From Enterovibrio coralii (GTDB lineage: Bacteria; Pseudomonadota; Gammaproteobacteria; Enterobacterales; Vibrionaceae), in NCBI RefSeq assembly GCF_001559595.1, contig NZ_LNTY01000025.1, forward strand, positions 124,001-188,000: 64,000 nucleotides of DNA, in the 5' to 3' direction. Shown here piece after piece: positions 19,511-29,180 of this stretch; the stretch's first letter is position 1; each line of letters starts with the position of its first letter. Both the position numbers and the translations under genes were made by a program. A model generated the notes under the pieces. That model saw nothing but the letters and a program-made list of their open reading frames with translations, was not told where the DNA came from and made no database searches.

Positions 19511-19852
19511 TCACCGCTCTCCCCAACACGACATAGGCACTTCAAGCTCATTGCTCTCTTTCTTGCCTCGTCCATAGGAGTATTGAACAGCGATAGAATA
19601 GGTATTTCTGCCGATCAGCCACCCAACAGGCACGGACGAATACATGGGCACTTCCAGTGCCACTTGTTGCTTATTCGCCACATCCTTGCTTAACAGACTG
19701 TGTTTTAGGGCATCTTCTGCGAACCGCAGTAACGTATGCCAATTGTCAAAGCCTTGCTCACGCGCAACCAACTCCAACGCCTGCATGTGAGAACACTGCT
19801 TTTGGCGTTTGAGGAGTTTTGCCTGATGTTTTAACGCTTTGATATCGAACAT
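19511..19852 (-). CDS. Small protein with glyoxalase-associated N-terminal-like domain, function unknown
   Basis: 113 residues. The first ~45 residues (LKHQAKLLKRQK...SHMQALELVAREQGFDNWHTLL) match a helical module seen at the start of some glyoxalase-superfamily annotated proteins and in stand-alone vibrio proteins. The rest resembles nothing I recognise. It lies 38 bp upstream of the sugar-binding protein gene on the same strand, so it could be co-transcribed with it, but no functional link is evident. Confidence 0.6.
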   Translation of the reverse strand: MFDIKALKHQAKLLKRQKQCSHMQALELVAREQGFDNWHTLLRFAEDALKHSLLSKDVANKQQVALEVPMYSSVPVGWLIGRNTYSIAVQYSYGRGKKESNELEVPMSCWGER

Positions 19853-20252
19853 AGTTTGGTCTTGGTGTCACTTAGGTTTCGCATAACCGACAAAAAACGC
19901 ATACGACGGCCCACTCGCTGCATACATCCCTTCCGGGTGACAACCAATTCGTTTGAGTTATGTAGAAGGTAGATATTGCAATGCTTTGCCAGCGTGGGCG
20001 GCGGGCCGATATCTGCGACCCAATTCCAACGCTAGCATTCAATTAACATACATGCAACATCAGCAATGGGGGTTTGACGGCGAGAGTGCAAATTAGAGAC
20101 AAAAAAAACGAGCCAAAAGGCCCGTTGAAATGGTTAGCAAAAGTGCATCTGGGAGCCCGGATGCCAATAGGACAAAGGTATCTATTCGCCTTCAATCCTA
20201 GACCTCCCTGCCGACTCCCATGTCAGTGTTCTGTCAGCACTCGGTGAGAGTT
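19853..20252. other. Intergenic region between the small protein gene and rctB
   Basis: 400 bp without a convincing ORF. The only clear element is the rctB-side terminator at 20101-20126. The remainder should hold the promoter of the leftward gene at 19511-19852, but no confident -35/-10 pair was found. Confidence 0.6.
20101..20126 (-). terminator. Terminator downstream of rctB
   Basis: Stem AACG-A-GCC / GGC-C-CGTT with one internal mismatch and loop AAAA. On the minus strand it is followed by an eight-T run, about 130 bp past the rctB stop. Confidence 0.7.
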
Positions 20253-22235
20253 TTATCCACCGGAAGCCACTTCATCCAGTACTTGCAGCACCGTTGAGTC
20301 TAAATGGCCATCATAAACTTGGCGGCACACTTTACGACGTACAGCCAGTCCAGAAATCAAGCGTTCGATAGACAAATGCTTCTCATCTTGATGGCCGTTG
20401 TAAAATTCAATGGTCTTGCTGAGCGTCTCATACGGCATGATCTCACCGTCTACGCGCAGCCAGTCCAGTTTGTCCATGTACGCCTGACACTCTTCCGTGA
20501 TCGTGGCCGCAGGGTGGCCTGTCATCGCCGACAACGCCGTAATACTGCGTTGCAGTGCCTCTGGTGAGGTGTATTTGGACAAGGTGATGGTTAACTCGTC
20601 GGCATTGATTTCCACCAAATGCTTACGCTGCTTCACGCGACGCCCCAAACGGCCACCGCGCTTTTCTTTACGCTGAATAGGTTCGAACTCGCCGTCGATG
20701 ATCTCGGAAAGCTGATCAAGGTCTTGCTTAGGCAAGATCTCATTGCGAAGCGGGTTTGGCATGGTCGGTGCCAAGGATCGTTTACCTTCGTTGTAAGTTT
20801 TCGCGCGCGAGTAGCGGATCACTTCATCAACATTACATTTGATGTCAATGCGATAGTCCGGGTGCTTCTTGTCATCGTCCATGCGATACACCGTCAGGTG
20901 ATAACCATAGAGATTGACCGCGAATACGTCTTCCGCCTGCGTCTCTTTCTTCGCCATCTTGCGCAACTCACGCACCAGATCACTTGAAAAACGTCGCCAT
21001 TCGATGTTTCTCGCCATTTTCTGGTTAAGATCGCTCAATGTTATCGAATCTTCAAGACGACGCGACATACGGCTCCTGAACAAGCTATACAGCTGGAAAA
21101 CCAGCGTATGCTGACGCAGAATTTCTGGTGGGAACAGGAAAAAGTAATCGCGAGTCATCAGCTCTTCGAAAAATGAGGGCTCCCACACCATGATGTAAAG
21201 ATTTGGCTTAATGCGGATCTCGCCATCTTCACCTTCTCTTGGCGCCTCTTCGGATGCCGTGATCGTGCGTGCAATGAAGCGGAAACGATCACTCTTAAAG
21301 CCTTCAGGCATGTTCTCACTTAGCCAGCGGCCTGTAAGTTCATGCAATTGGAAGTCGGTAAATTCGATACGATCGATACTTTCACGAATTGAATCCCTCG
21401 CAGGACCACTGTCCTTCTTCCCTCGAAGAGAGAGGATATCCGTGATGTAAACCGGCGTTTTGTTGCCGATCTTCTGTGTTTGCAGCTCATAGCTTGGCAA
21501 GTGATGATCATGGTATTGCACGGTTAAGGTGAACAAGGCAAACAGGGTCATCAGATCATCGACCGTCATGATCGACTTCGAAGATCGTGTTTCAATGATC
21601 GCCTTGGACCCACTGATCGCTACCATCGATTTCTGGTAACTTTTCTTGGTTCTTGGTGGCGCCAATGCCTGGTCAATGATCCCTGCCCAGCTGGTGGGTG
21701 AGATAAGGATTTGGTCCTTCTCATCCGGCATCATTGGTGGTGTACCTAGGCCATGTTCCGTCAGCAATTGCTTGTTAACATGGTTCTGTGCAAGTGCTTT
21801 AGAACGCTTTTGCTTCGCAATGACCTTAGTCTTTTCTGATTGCAAACCCGCGGCACCCAACACAGAGATCAACTGGCTTGGGTTGACGAATCGATGGAGC
21901 ATCGTTTTGCCGGCCAGTCCTTCCTCAAATCGCACGCCTTGTTGAGTAAACAAACCAATTTGAACAGCAGCACGCAAACGTTGTTGGATTGCAGCGCGCG
22001 TTAAATGTCCATCAGTGGCTTCAACCAACTCTGTGGTAGAGACGAGACCGTCTTTTGATGCAAAGCCTCGCAAAGAAATGAGGTTCAGCAGTTCCAGAAT
22101 ACTTTTGGTTACGCCTCTGAAGTGCTCATACTGAGGCAACCAATCGACGAGTTGTCCGTGTACTTCAAAGAGGTGCCCATCTTTGTGAGATCGAGGGGCG
22201 GTGATCAGAATTTTTTCCGAAGGACTAGAGGCCAT
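20253..22235 (-). CDS. rctB: Chromosome II replication initiator RctB
   Basis: A 660-residue initiator specific to Vibrionaceae second chromosomes. It binds the iterons of oriCII to open the origin and binds longer inhibitory sites to limit firing. It is recognised along its whole length by family blocks such as GVTKSILELLNLISLRG, ALAPPRTKKSYQKSM, ILSLRGKKDSGPARDSI and LAVRRKVCRQVYDGH. The start at 22235 (MASSPSEKI) gives the expected ~658-residue length; an in-frame ATG 42 bp upstream would add an unrelated tail. It is transcribed away from the origin, and its promoter must lie in the AT-rich, GATC-rich segment just upstream, consistent with the known autorepression. Confidence 0.97.
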   Translation of the reverse strand: MASSPSEKILITAPRSHKDGHLFEVHGQLVDWLPQYEHFRGVTKSILELLNLISLRGFASKDGLVSTTELVEATDGHLTRAAIQQRLRAAVQIGLFTQQGVRFEEGLAGKTMLHRFVNPSQLISVLGAAGLQSEKTKVIAKQKRSKALAQNHVNKQLLTEHGLGTPPMMPDEKDQILISPTSWAGIIDQALAPPRTKKSYQKSMVAISGSKAIIETRSSKSIMTVDDLMTLFALFTLTVQYHDHHLPSYELQTQKIGNKTPVYITDILSLRGKKDSGPARDSIRESIDRIEFTDFQLHELTGRWLSENMPEGFKSDRFRFIARTITASEEAPREGEDGEIRIKPNLYIMVWEPSFFEELMTRDYFFLFPPEILRQHTLVFQLYSLFRSRMSRRLEDSITLSDLNQKMARNIEWRRFSSDLVRELRKMAKKETQAEDVFAVNLYGYHLTVYRMDDDKKHPDYRIDIKCNVDEVIRYSRAKTYNEGKRSLAPTMPNPLRNEILPKQDLDQLSEIIDGEFEPIQRKEKRGGRLGRRVKQRKHLVEINADELTITLSKYTSPEALQRSITALSAMTGHPAATITEECQAYMDKLDWLRVDGEIMPYETLSKTIEFYNGHQDEKHLSIERLISGLAVRRKVCRQVYDGHLDSTVLQVLDEVASGG

Positions 22236-22317
22236 TCGCCACAGCTCCTTGTATGCATAAGTGTAATCAAAATACAAGAGGCCGTAATTGAGCCATCTTT
22301 CCGAAAAGATTAATCAA

Positions 22318-22450
22318 AAATGAAAAAGAAAGAAAGATCTTTTTTGTTGGCTCTTTTTAACTGATCTTTATGATTTATATAGATCTATATGATTACTTGA
22401 TCTTATGATCTGGCTGTGGATTCCATCGTAACACATTGTTTTTAATAATG
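22318..22450. other. AT-rich putative unwinding element and rctB promoter region
   Basis: A very AT-rich stretch with repeated GATC/ATGATC motifs (for example AGATCTATATGATTACTTGA) between the rctB start and the iteron array. Position and composition fit the DNA unwinding element of ori2 and the autoregulated rctB promoter. The exact promoter hexamers are not assigned. Confidence 0.65.
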
Positions 22451-22474
22451 GTTTATTTTGCACGATCCGAAAGA

Positions 22475-22596
22475 ATGATCATGATAACGCCAGAAGCATG
22501 ATCATTAAGTCTTTGAAAGCATGATCATTAGAAGCCCGAAAACATGATCATCATCATTTCGAAAGCGTGATCATCAACACCACTAAAGCATGATCA
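22475..22596 (+). repeat. Six RctB iterons, 23-bp period
   Basis: Six copies of (A/G)TGATCA preceded by an AAAG/GAAGC-like segment start at 22475, 22498, 22521, 22544, 22567 and 22590, each exactly 23 bp after the previous one (about two helical turns, so in phase). The fifth copy is GTGATCA. This equals the six-12-mer array of V. cholerae ori2. Each carries a Dam site. Confidence 0.95.
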
Positions 22597-22611
22597 AGGC
22601 TCTCACACACG

Positions 22612-22620
22612 TTATCCACA
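22612..22620 (+). other. DnaA box
   Basis: Perfect TTATCCACA, 16 bp after the last iteron core. A single DnaA box beside the iterons is the arrangement known for vibrio ori2. Confidence 0.9.
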
Positions 22621-22834
22621 AGGCTTGGCATTGGCATATTGGATAACCGCCATTCTGACCGATTGAATGACACCAAAAACACCGGAAAAATGATCAGGGT
22701 TGTGTTGTTTGGAGCTGTTTTGGGCATAAATTGGTCAATATTCAAAAGTGGATTATCTTGATAATGCTGTTTTCGTCCGATATTGAAATGACATCAAGCG
22801 TATTTTAGTCGGGGCAATGTATGTGTCCGTATAT

Positions 22835-22850
22835 CGAAACGATGATCAAG
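22835..22850 (+). promoter_or_regulatory. Extended RctB-type site (39-mer-like), copy 1
   Basis: CGAAACGATGATCAAG, a GATC motif with the CGAAA extension that is absent from the simple iterons. It lies in the control region on the parA2 side, where V. cholerae has inhibitory 39-mers. Assignment is by position and similarity only. Confidence 0.65.
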
Positions 22851-23025
22851 TATTTCTCCGTGTATTTCAATTCACGCACACCTACGCGTTCGTATCCGTC
22901 TTTCAGCTCCCGCTATCGCATTGATTCGATATGAATTCAGTGTTGAAAAGGCATCAACCGTAATTTCGACGGGCATCACCATCGTTCCGGTGGCATTGCG
23001 GGGTAACCAAACCGCGAATTCACGT

Positions 23026-23041
23026 CTTGATCATCGTTTCG
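23026..23041 (-). promoter_or_regulatory. Extended RctB-type site, copy 2
   Basis: CTTGATCATCGTTTCG, the exact reverse complement of the motif at 22835-22850, so the two copies face each other across 175 bp. Confidence 0.7.
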
Positions 23042-23096
23042 AATAAAAAGGATCTTCGATCTGTCATTTTGTCGATGTATTGACCGTGTACCGCGT

Positions 23097-23146
23097 CTTG
23101 ATCATCGTTCCTTTATGGTCAATATCTCTTTGGAAAGATGATCAAG
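23097..23146. promoter_or_regulatory. Inverted pair of extended RctB-type sites
   Basis: CTTGATCATCGTTC at 23097-23110 and GGAAAGATGATCAAG at 23132-23146 point toward each other with 21 bp between them. Confidence 0.65.
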
Positions 23147-23193
23147 GTGTATCGCTATTCTCATCACCAATTTACAGGATGTTTTAAGAACAC

Positions 23194-23223
23194 CTTGATC
23201 ATGTTTTCGAAAGCATGATCAAG
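23194..23223. promoter_or_regulatory. 30-bp near-palindrome of two fused RctB-type motifs
   Basis: Arms CTTGATCATG and CATGATCAAG flank TTTTCGAAAG, giving a nearly perfect 30-bp palindrome. The right half, CGAAAGCATGATCAAG, recurs identically at 46763-46778. Confidence 0.7.
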
Positions 23224-23359
23224 ATGCTTCCTTAGCTAAGCAAAAACAAGGAACAATATCTCGATGTTGACGGAAAAGAGTGCGAAAGATTTGAAATGCA
23301 ACACACCGTAATTTAGACACGTGTTTATAGCGTTCCGGTGAAATTACTACAATTTACAG

Positions 23360-23372
23360 TTTACAATGTAAA
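23360..23372. other. parS2: parS2 centromere site at the origin
   Basis: TTTACAATGTAAA, a perfect consensus palindrome, 196 bp upstream of parA2. An overlapping half-site (TTTACAG) lies just before it. The position suggests a role in both segregation and parAB2 autoregulation. Confidence 0.88.
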
Positions 23373-23567
23373 AAGGTGACGCTGTAACAGTTTAAATCTG
23401 AGTGATTTTCTTCATCATTTGTCGTGAAAAATAATCGACTATTTTTCATATCTTTGCCTTAAAGTGACCGCCATCTTAATTAATTAGTCGCATGTTCAGC
23501 TTTTTATTGTGCATTCCGTAAAGTGCTGTACAATTCGTTTTAATTCTCTTTTATGGCGAAAAGAAAA

Positions 23568-24776
23568 ATGAATAGGGAAAAGACGATAGAAAACCTGCTA
23601 ACAATAGCAGAGCAAACAAAACAGGTTCAGGCTGATCGTATTGAGATAGTCATGGAAGAGCGTCACGACCAGCTTTTCCCACCTATGTCAAAAGCATTGA
23701 TGGAGACCCGTTCTGGGTTGACGCGTCGTAAGCTTGATGAAGCCATTTCCCGAATGGAAGAGGCGGGTCATCAGTTCACGAAGAACAATGCGAACCACTA
23801 CTCCATCACGCTTGATGAAGCGCATCAGATCATGGAAGCGGCAAAGATGCCGGCTTTCCATGAAGGGAAGGGTGCGGGCTACAAGCCTTGGGTGATCAAT
23901 ATCCAGAACCAAAAAGGTGGAACGGGTAAGTCAATGAGTGCAGTGCACCTGGCGGCTTGTATGGCACTGAATCTGGAAAAGCGTTACCGAATTTGTTTGA
24001 TTGACTTGGATCCACAGGGCTCACTGCGTCTTTTCCTCAACCCACAAATTAGCGTGACGGAGCAAGAGGGTATTTACTCTGCAGTAGACGTCATGCTGGA
24101 AAATACCCCGCAGGTACCAGACAAAGACTTCATGATGAAGAATGTTCTGCTACCGACGCAATATCCGAACCTGAAGACCATCGCAGCGTTCCCAGAAGAT
24201 GCGATGTTTAACGCGGAAGCATGGCAAAATCTTGCGACAAACGGTTCTTTGGATATCGTACAATTGCTTCAAGAGAAGGTGATTGACGTGATTGCGGACG
24301 AGTTTGATATCATCATGATTGATACGGGTCCACACATCGATCCATTGGTATGGAACGCGATGTATGCATCAAACGCCCTGTTGATCCCGTGTGCGGCAAA
24401 ACGTTTGGACTGGGCGTCGACAGTGAACTTCTTCCAGCACTTGCCAACGGTTTACGAAATGTTCCCAGAGAACTGGCCTGGCCTTGAGTTTGTTCGTCTG
24501 GTGCCTACCATGTTTGAAGACGACAATAAGAAGCAGGTGTCTGTATTGACAGAGATGAACTATCTGCTGGGTGATCAGGTCATGATGGCAACGATTCCTC
24601 GTAGCCGTGCATTTGAGACCTGTGCCGATACCTACAGCACGGTATTCGACCTGACGTCGCAAGATTTTGAAGGCGGTAAAAAGACGCTTTCTACGGCACA
24701 AGAAGCCGTTCATCGTGCAGGCTTAGAATTAGAGCGTGTGCTTCACAGCCACTGGTCGCAGCGCAATCAGGAGTGA
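23568..24776 (+). CDS. parA2: Chromosome II partitioning ATPase ParA2
   Basis: About 402 residues. An N-terminal DNA-binding extension (SGLTRRKLDEAISRMEEAG) is followed by the deviant Walker A QNQKGGTGKSM, Walker A' MIDTGPH and the ParA fold. It assembles dynamic filaments on DNA that segregate chromosome II together with ParB2 at parS2. The start at 23568 aligns with the N-terminus of V. cholerae ParA2; an upstream ATG at 23553 would add five lysine-rich residues. Neither has a strong ribosome site. parB2 begins 3 bp after the stop. Confidence 0.96.
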   Translation: MNREKTIENLLTIAEQTKQVQADRIEIVMEERHDQLFPPMSKALMETRSGLTRRKLDEAISRMEEAGHQFTKNNANHYSITLDEAHQIMEAAKMPAFHEGKGAGYKPWVINIQNQKGGTGKSMSAVHLAACMALNLEKRYRICLIDLDPQGSLRLFLNPQISVTEQEGIYSAVDVMLENTPQVPDKDFMMKNVLLPTQYPNLKTIAAFPEDAMFNAEAWQNLATNGSLDIVQLLQEKVIDVIADEFDIIMIDTGPHIDPLVWNAMYASNALLIPCAAKRLDWASTVNFFQHLPTVYEMFPENWPGLEFVRLVPTMFEDDNKKQVSVLTEMNYLLGDQVMMATIPRSRAFETCADTYSTVFDLTSQDFEGGKKTLSTAQEAVHRAGLELERVLHSHWSQRNQE

Positions 24777-24779
24777 TAA

Positions 24780-25747
24780 ATGGCCATTAAAACATCTGAA
24801 CTAAATGCGCGCCTGTTTGGCAAAGTCGATAAGCGTCGCGCAACCACCGCGCAAGAAGCACAGAAAGCCGCGTCAGAGAAAGCTGCAGTTATCGAGCTTT
24901 CTATTGCTGGCGAAACAACGGCAGAGTTTGAGCTGGTAAAAATTCCAGCGGCTGACGTAAGTAAACGCACGTCGGTTTTCTCAGAAAACGCGCGTGAGCA
25001 GTCATTCCTGAACGAGTTAGCTCTGTCAGACATTCTGGTTACGTTGAAAGAACGCGGTCAGCAATATCCTGCTGTTGGCCGTTGGCTTGATGGTGACAAG
25101 ATTGAAGTGCTTGACGGTAGTCGCCGTCGCATGTCTTGTATTATCGCCGAGCAAGACTTCTTTGTTTATGTTGCGAAAGACATCAACAGCAAGCACGCGA
25201 AGTTCCTTTCTGATGTCGCCAATGCGCACAAGCCGTTGTCGCTGTTTGAACGTGGTAAAGAAATGCAAGCCATGCTGGAACGTGGTGATGTGACCGACCA
25301 AAAAGAGCTGGCTAAAGTGTGTCAGTGCAGTGAGGCGTTGGTCAGTGGTGCATTGAAAGCTGCGGCCTTGCCGTTGGCACTGTTGCAGGCCTACCCAAGC
25401 GTGGGTGAACTTGGCCGCCCAACCATCGTGAAGCTGCATAAACTGTATTTCTCGATGGATGACAGTCAGCAAGCTGCACTGCTTGAGAAATTGAATGATA
25501 CACCAGTATGGCAATCTGTTGATGCAGTAGCGTTAGCCGTATCACCCGCGAAGTGTCTCTGATCCTCGAAAAATGGTGTGATGAGCTCAAGCCAACTAGC
25601 CCTCAGCAGGAAGCGCCTTCGGTCGATCTGGTAAAAGGTCGCGCGAGCTATCGCCGCAAAGGGGATTCGCTGGCTATCAATTTGAAAAAACTTAACGCGG
25701 AAGACTCGGACGCTATTCTGGCGTTTATCAAAGCGCGTCTCGGTTAA
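24780..25747 (+). CDS. parB2: Chromosome II partitioning protein ParB2 (frameshifted near 25540)
   Basis: Binds the parS2 palindromes and stimulates ParA2. A ParB/Sulfiredoxin-like domain with the CTP-binding GSRRRM motif is followed by a helix-turn-helix region (LAKVCQCSEALVSGALKAA) and a C-terminal dimerisation domain. The frame breaks near 25540: one extra base after GCCGT reads on as ITREVSLILEKW and restores a 322-residue protein, the family length. An intact parB2 is expected to matter for chromosome II inheritance, so the lesion is most likely a sequence error. It is followed by the terminator at 25771. Confidence 0.93.
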
Positions 25748-25770
25748 GTTGCTCCATCGCCAAAGAGAAT

Positions 25771-25799
25771 AAACGTGTCCATCGGACACGTTTTTTTTT
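25771..25799 (+). terminator. Terminator of the parA2-parB2 operon
   Basis: Perfect 10-bp stem AAACGTGTCC / GGACACGTTT with loop ATC, followed by an unbroken run of T's. Confidence 0.93.
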
Positions 25800-25864
25800 G
25801 GTTCCAATTTGATTCCGGTATGATGTTGACTTAATGAAACCTTCACTCATTCATAGAAGACATC

Positions 25865-27894
25865 GTGCATACAGATCCCGTTTCTGCGCTCTTGGCGCTT
25901 AAAGAGCAAGCCATTCAATACAAAGTTAGGTTCCCGGTTTTTATTGAAGGGGATGAGGCTTTTTGCCAGCAGATTTTGATTGCCTTGCCTGAATCAACGA
26001 AGGTGAGTGACAAGGTTGAAGACGACACAACCCTGCCATGGTCAAAGGCCAAGCAGTTACTTGGTCAGGAGCTTGGCACCTTAGTGCTCGATATTCGCGA
26101 AACTACAGATGTTGATAAAATCTGTGCGTTCAGCGGATGTGTGAAAGGTGGTGAGTTATTGCTGCTGCTTGTTGCAAAGTCAGAGCTCCCTTTTTCTCAA
26201 CGCTTATCGCGCTTTTGGAAACACACCAATGCCGCATGTATTTCTCAATACAGCGGTATATCAATGCCTCAAAGCGCTATCAAAGCACATGATATGGCGC
26301 ACTTTTGTGAGGGTGTAACGACAGATCAGCACGCCGCGCTTGAAGCAATACACAAGGTGCTTTCTGGACACAGACGTCGACCGCTGTTGCTTGTTGCTGA
26401 CCGCGGACGGGGAAAGTCTTCTGCATTAGGGCTTGCTGCCGGCAGCATCATCCAATCAAGCAAAAAGCGAATACTGGTATGTTCGCCTTCCATCGCCAAT
26501 GCCGAGACTGTATTTACCCATGCAGCGACCAAAGACGGCATTGAACGGTTGAGTAAATATCATCTCTCTTCTCCAGTGGGCGGCGAGATTCGTTTTGTTG
26601 CACCCGATGCCTTGCTTCGAGATGCACCAGACTGCGATTTGCTGTTGGTCGACGAAGCGGCAGCCATTCCTATGCCGATGTTAGAGCGGATGATTGAGCA
26701 ATACAGCCGCGTCGTTTTCTCCTCGACAGAACACGGTTATGAAGGCACCGGGCGCGCATTCAGTGCACGCTTCCGACATTTGTTATCTGACAAAGCAAAC
26801 GGCTGGAAAGAATGCCGTTTGGAGATGCCTGTCCGTTGGGCGACCAATGACCCTCTGGAAGCTTGGCTTTTTGACACCTTTTTGTTTGATGCTGAACCAG
26901 TCTTACCACCTGAAGAGGGGGCGTTGTCATACCAACAGATTTCTTCAGACCAATTGTTGCAAGATGAAGCCTTGCTGCGCCAATTGTTTGCTTTGTTGGT
27001 GACGGCGCACTATCAAACATCACCCAATGATTTGGTACAGCTTCTCAATGCAAAAGAGCAGCTAATTATTGGAGCGTTCAAAGGCGAGGTGTTGGTTGGG
27101 GCGACGCTTGGGCTTAAAGAGGGCGGATTTGATACTTCGTTGGCCACTGATGTGGTGTTGGGGAAGCGACGTTTAAAAGGCCATTTGTTGGCACAAAGCT
27201 TGGCGTCCCATTCTGGCGTTATCGACGCATTAGTTGCACCGCTTTTACGCATCGTCAGAATTGCGGTGCATCCTGAACTTCGTCGTCAGGGTGTTGGTCG
27301 CGAGATGATTTCGGCGATAGAGGTCTTGGCGAAGAACTGCAACATCAATGTTATCGGCACCAGCTTTGGGTGTACATTGCCCTTGTTGGATTTCTGGTTA
27401 TCACAAGCTTATTTACCCGCGCGATTAGGTGTGCAGCGAGATGCCGCGAGTGGCAGTTATTCTCTACAAATGGTGAAGCCGCTTACTCGCTCTGCTAAGT
27501 GGATAAATGATCTTTCTGCATTATTTTCTGTGAATTTTCTGCACCAGTTATCTGAACAGTTTGCAGATATGGATACAATGCTTCTCAATAAGCTGGTTTC
27601 TGTTTCTTGCCAAACCCCAAATCCCAATACTTTAGTGGTTCTCAAGTCGCGCTTTTTGCCGATGGTGCGTTGGGTTATGACTTGGTCGTGGGAAGTCTTT
27701 GGCAATGGTTTGTTAATTGGCTTGAAAGAAATCAGAGTCACAATGACACAGACAATAAAGGCTGCGCACTAGTGTCTGCAAAACTCCTGCAGCGAAAAGA
27801 GTGGGCCGCTGTTGCCAAACTATATGATTACAACGGTCGTAAGGATACAGAGCAGGCCATGCGACGATGGGTGGCGCAAGCTAATCAGGATTAA
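25865..27894 (+). CDS. tmcA: tRNA(Met) cytidine acetyltransferase TmcA (frameshifted near 27605)
   Basis: Acetylates N4 of the wobble cytidine (C34) of elongator tRNA-Met using acetyl-CoA and ATP or GTP. Domains in order: DUF1726-like N-terminus, RNA helicase-like ATPase with Walker A DRGRGKSSALG (residues 179-189) and Walker B LLLVDEAAAIP, a GNAT domain (HPELRRQGVGREMI), and a C-terminal tRNA-binding tail. The frame breaks near 27605; one extra base rejoins the tail beginning LPNPKSQYFSGSQ and ends at 27894, giving 676 residues against 671 in E. coli. The next gene starts 7 bp later. Confidence 0.93.
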
Positions 27895-27901
27895 GGATAT
27901 G

Positions 27902-28648
27902 ATGGAAATTATTGCCGATACGCACACGCATACCATTTCAAGTGGACACGCTTACAGCACGGTAATTGAAAACGCAAAAGCTGCGAAGGCAGCAGGTCTG
28001 CAATATTTGTGTGTCACGGATCATGCGTCGACAATGCCAGGGTCTCCGCATCATTGGCATTTCGTAAACCAGCGAGTGATCCCTGATACGTTGGAAGGCG
28101 TTCGCATTGTCCGGGGTGTGGAAGCCAATATCATGGATGAAGCAGGCAACCTTGATATGCCTCCCTACGTTTACCTTCATTTGGAGTGGGTTAACGCCAG
28201 TTTGCACGAACCAGTGTTTAGGCCGTCATCCGTCGCGGCGCATACTGACGCGATTGTAAACACCATCAAGAGAGGGATTGCTGACGCCATTGGCCACCCA
28301 GGCAACCCTTCATTCCCAATTGATATTGAAAAAGTGGTTAAAGCGGCTGCTGAACATGGTATCGCGTTAGAACTTAATAATTCGTCATTTAATGGTTCTC
28401 GCTCTGGTAGCGAGCCTATTTGCACTGAGATTGCAGCGATGGCGAAGCACTACGGTGCGTGGGTTACGACGGGCTCTGATGCGCACTTTGCAGCGGATAT
28501 CGGACGATTTGATAGCGTGCAGGCTTTGATCAAGAAGGTGGGTCTATCCGCCGATCAAATCGTGACGAGCAGTGAGGCTCAGTTCCTAGAATTCACTCAA
28601 CGTCGACGGGAACAACGACACGCAGCGTTGAAATCTCTGCTGGATTAG
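27902..28648 (+). CDS. PHP-domain phosphatase (YcdX family)
   Basis: 248 residues of the polymerase-and-histidinol-phosphatase fold. The metal ligands are visible: DTHTHT, then TDHAS, a Glu in RGVEANI, HEPV, HPGNP and the final SDAH, fitting the trinuclear zinc site of E. coli YcdX. The APHHWHF-like segment (SPHHWHFVNQR) is diagnostic of the YcdX subfamily. The physiological substrate is unknown; YcdX has been linked to swarming. The second of two ATGs (27902) has better spacing from AAGG. It directly follows tmcA and is followed by a parS2 site 8 bp after its stop. Confidence 0.9.
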   Translation: MEIIADTHTHTISSGHAYSTVIENAKAAKAAGLQYLCVTDHASTMPGSPHHWHFVNQRVIPDTLEGVRIVRGVEANIMDEAGNLDMPPYVYLHLEWVNASLHEPVFRPSSVAAHTDAIVNTIKRGIADAIGHPGNPSFPIDIEKVVKAAAEHGIALELNNSSFNGSRSGSEPICTEIAAMAKHYGAWVTTGSDAHFAADIGRFDSVQALIKKVGLSADQIVTSSEAQFLEFTQRRREQRHAALKSLLD

Positions 28649-28656
28649 GTGTTGAA

Positions 28657-28669
28657 TTTACACTGTAAA
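28657..28669. other. parS2: parS2 centromere site
   Basis: Perfect TTTACACTGTAAA palindrome immediately after the YcdX-type gene. Confidence 0.87.
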
Positions 28670-28784
28670 CAGCGTGTGGTTTCAATGTCTTCATCCAAGT
28701 TTCAATACAGTAACTGTAATGAAACACTCATATACTTGTAGCGTTGCTGCTTTGACAGCTGTAAAGCGGACCAAAGGAGGCAGT

Positions 28785-29180
28785 ATGGCTAGGAATATTG
28801 ATAGTTCCGATAACGACGTTTTAGAACATAAAAATCAACCCACTGAAAGTAAGCGTTTTCAGGAAAGGCTGATCGTTGGACAGCCAGGACTTCACGCGCG
28901 CATCCACCAGCCATCTGTGGCTGAACATGTCGAAATGGATAGCGAAGACTTTGGCTTTCGAGTGAGCATAAAAGATGTGAGTCGTAGTGGCTTGGGGCTG
29001 ACGACGACTTACGATCTGGAATTGGACACAAGCTGCACGATTCAGATTGTGGGGATGGCGCCGATCAAAGGGTCTCTTATCTACCAAAATATCATTAAAG
29101 ATGGCGAGTTTCGCTATGGATTTAGTCTGGATGAGTGGCTCTCAGAAGAGGTTCATCAGGATTTATCACTGTATCGTTGA
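28785..29180 (+). CDS. PilZ-like domain protein
   Basis: 131 residues. The centre contains a DVSRSG segment (D-x-S-x-x-G, one of the two c-di-GMP-binding motifs of PilZ) within a beta-rich region, but the usual upstream RxxxR motif is not evident, so c-di-GMP binding is uncertain. The start at 28785 has an exceptional AAAGGAGG 4 nt upstream. The neighbouring FapA/DUF342 gene and the LapD system nearby make a surface or c-di-GMP context plausible but unproven. Confidence 0.6.
   Translation: MARNIDSSDNDVLEHKNQPTESKRFQERLIVGQPGLHARIHQPSVAEHVEMDSEDFGFRVSIKDVSRSGLGLTTTYDLELDTSCTIQIVGMAPIKGSLIYQNIIKDGEFRYGFSLDEWLSEEVHQDLSLYR

Larger units (their letters stand above)
22300..23230. other. Replication origin of chromosome II (oriCII) with rctA-like control region
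   Basis: A non-coding segment between rctB and parA2. From left to right it holds an AT-rich GATC-studded stretch, six phased iterons, a DnaA box, a single GATC motif at 22690, and then a region with extended RctB-type motifs. This matches the V. cholerae plan of ori2-min followed by an inhibitory control region with 39-mers. GATC inside each iteron fits the known need for Dam methylation. It contains no ORF of substance. Confidence 0.93.
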
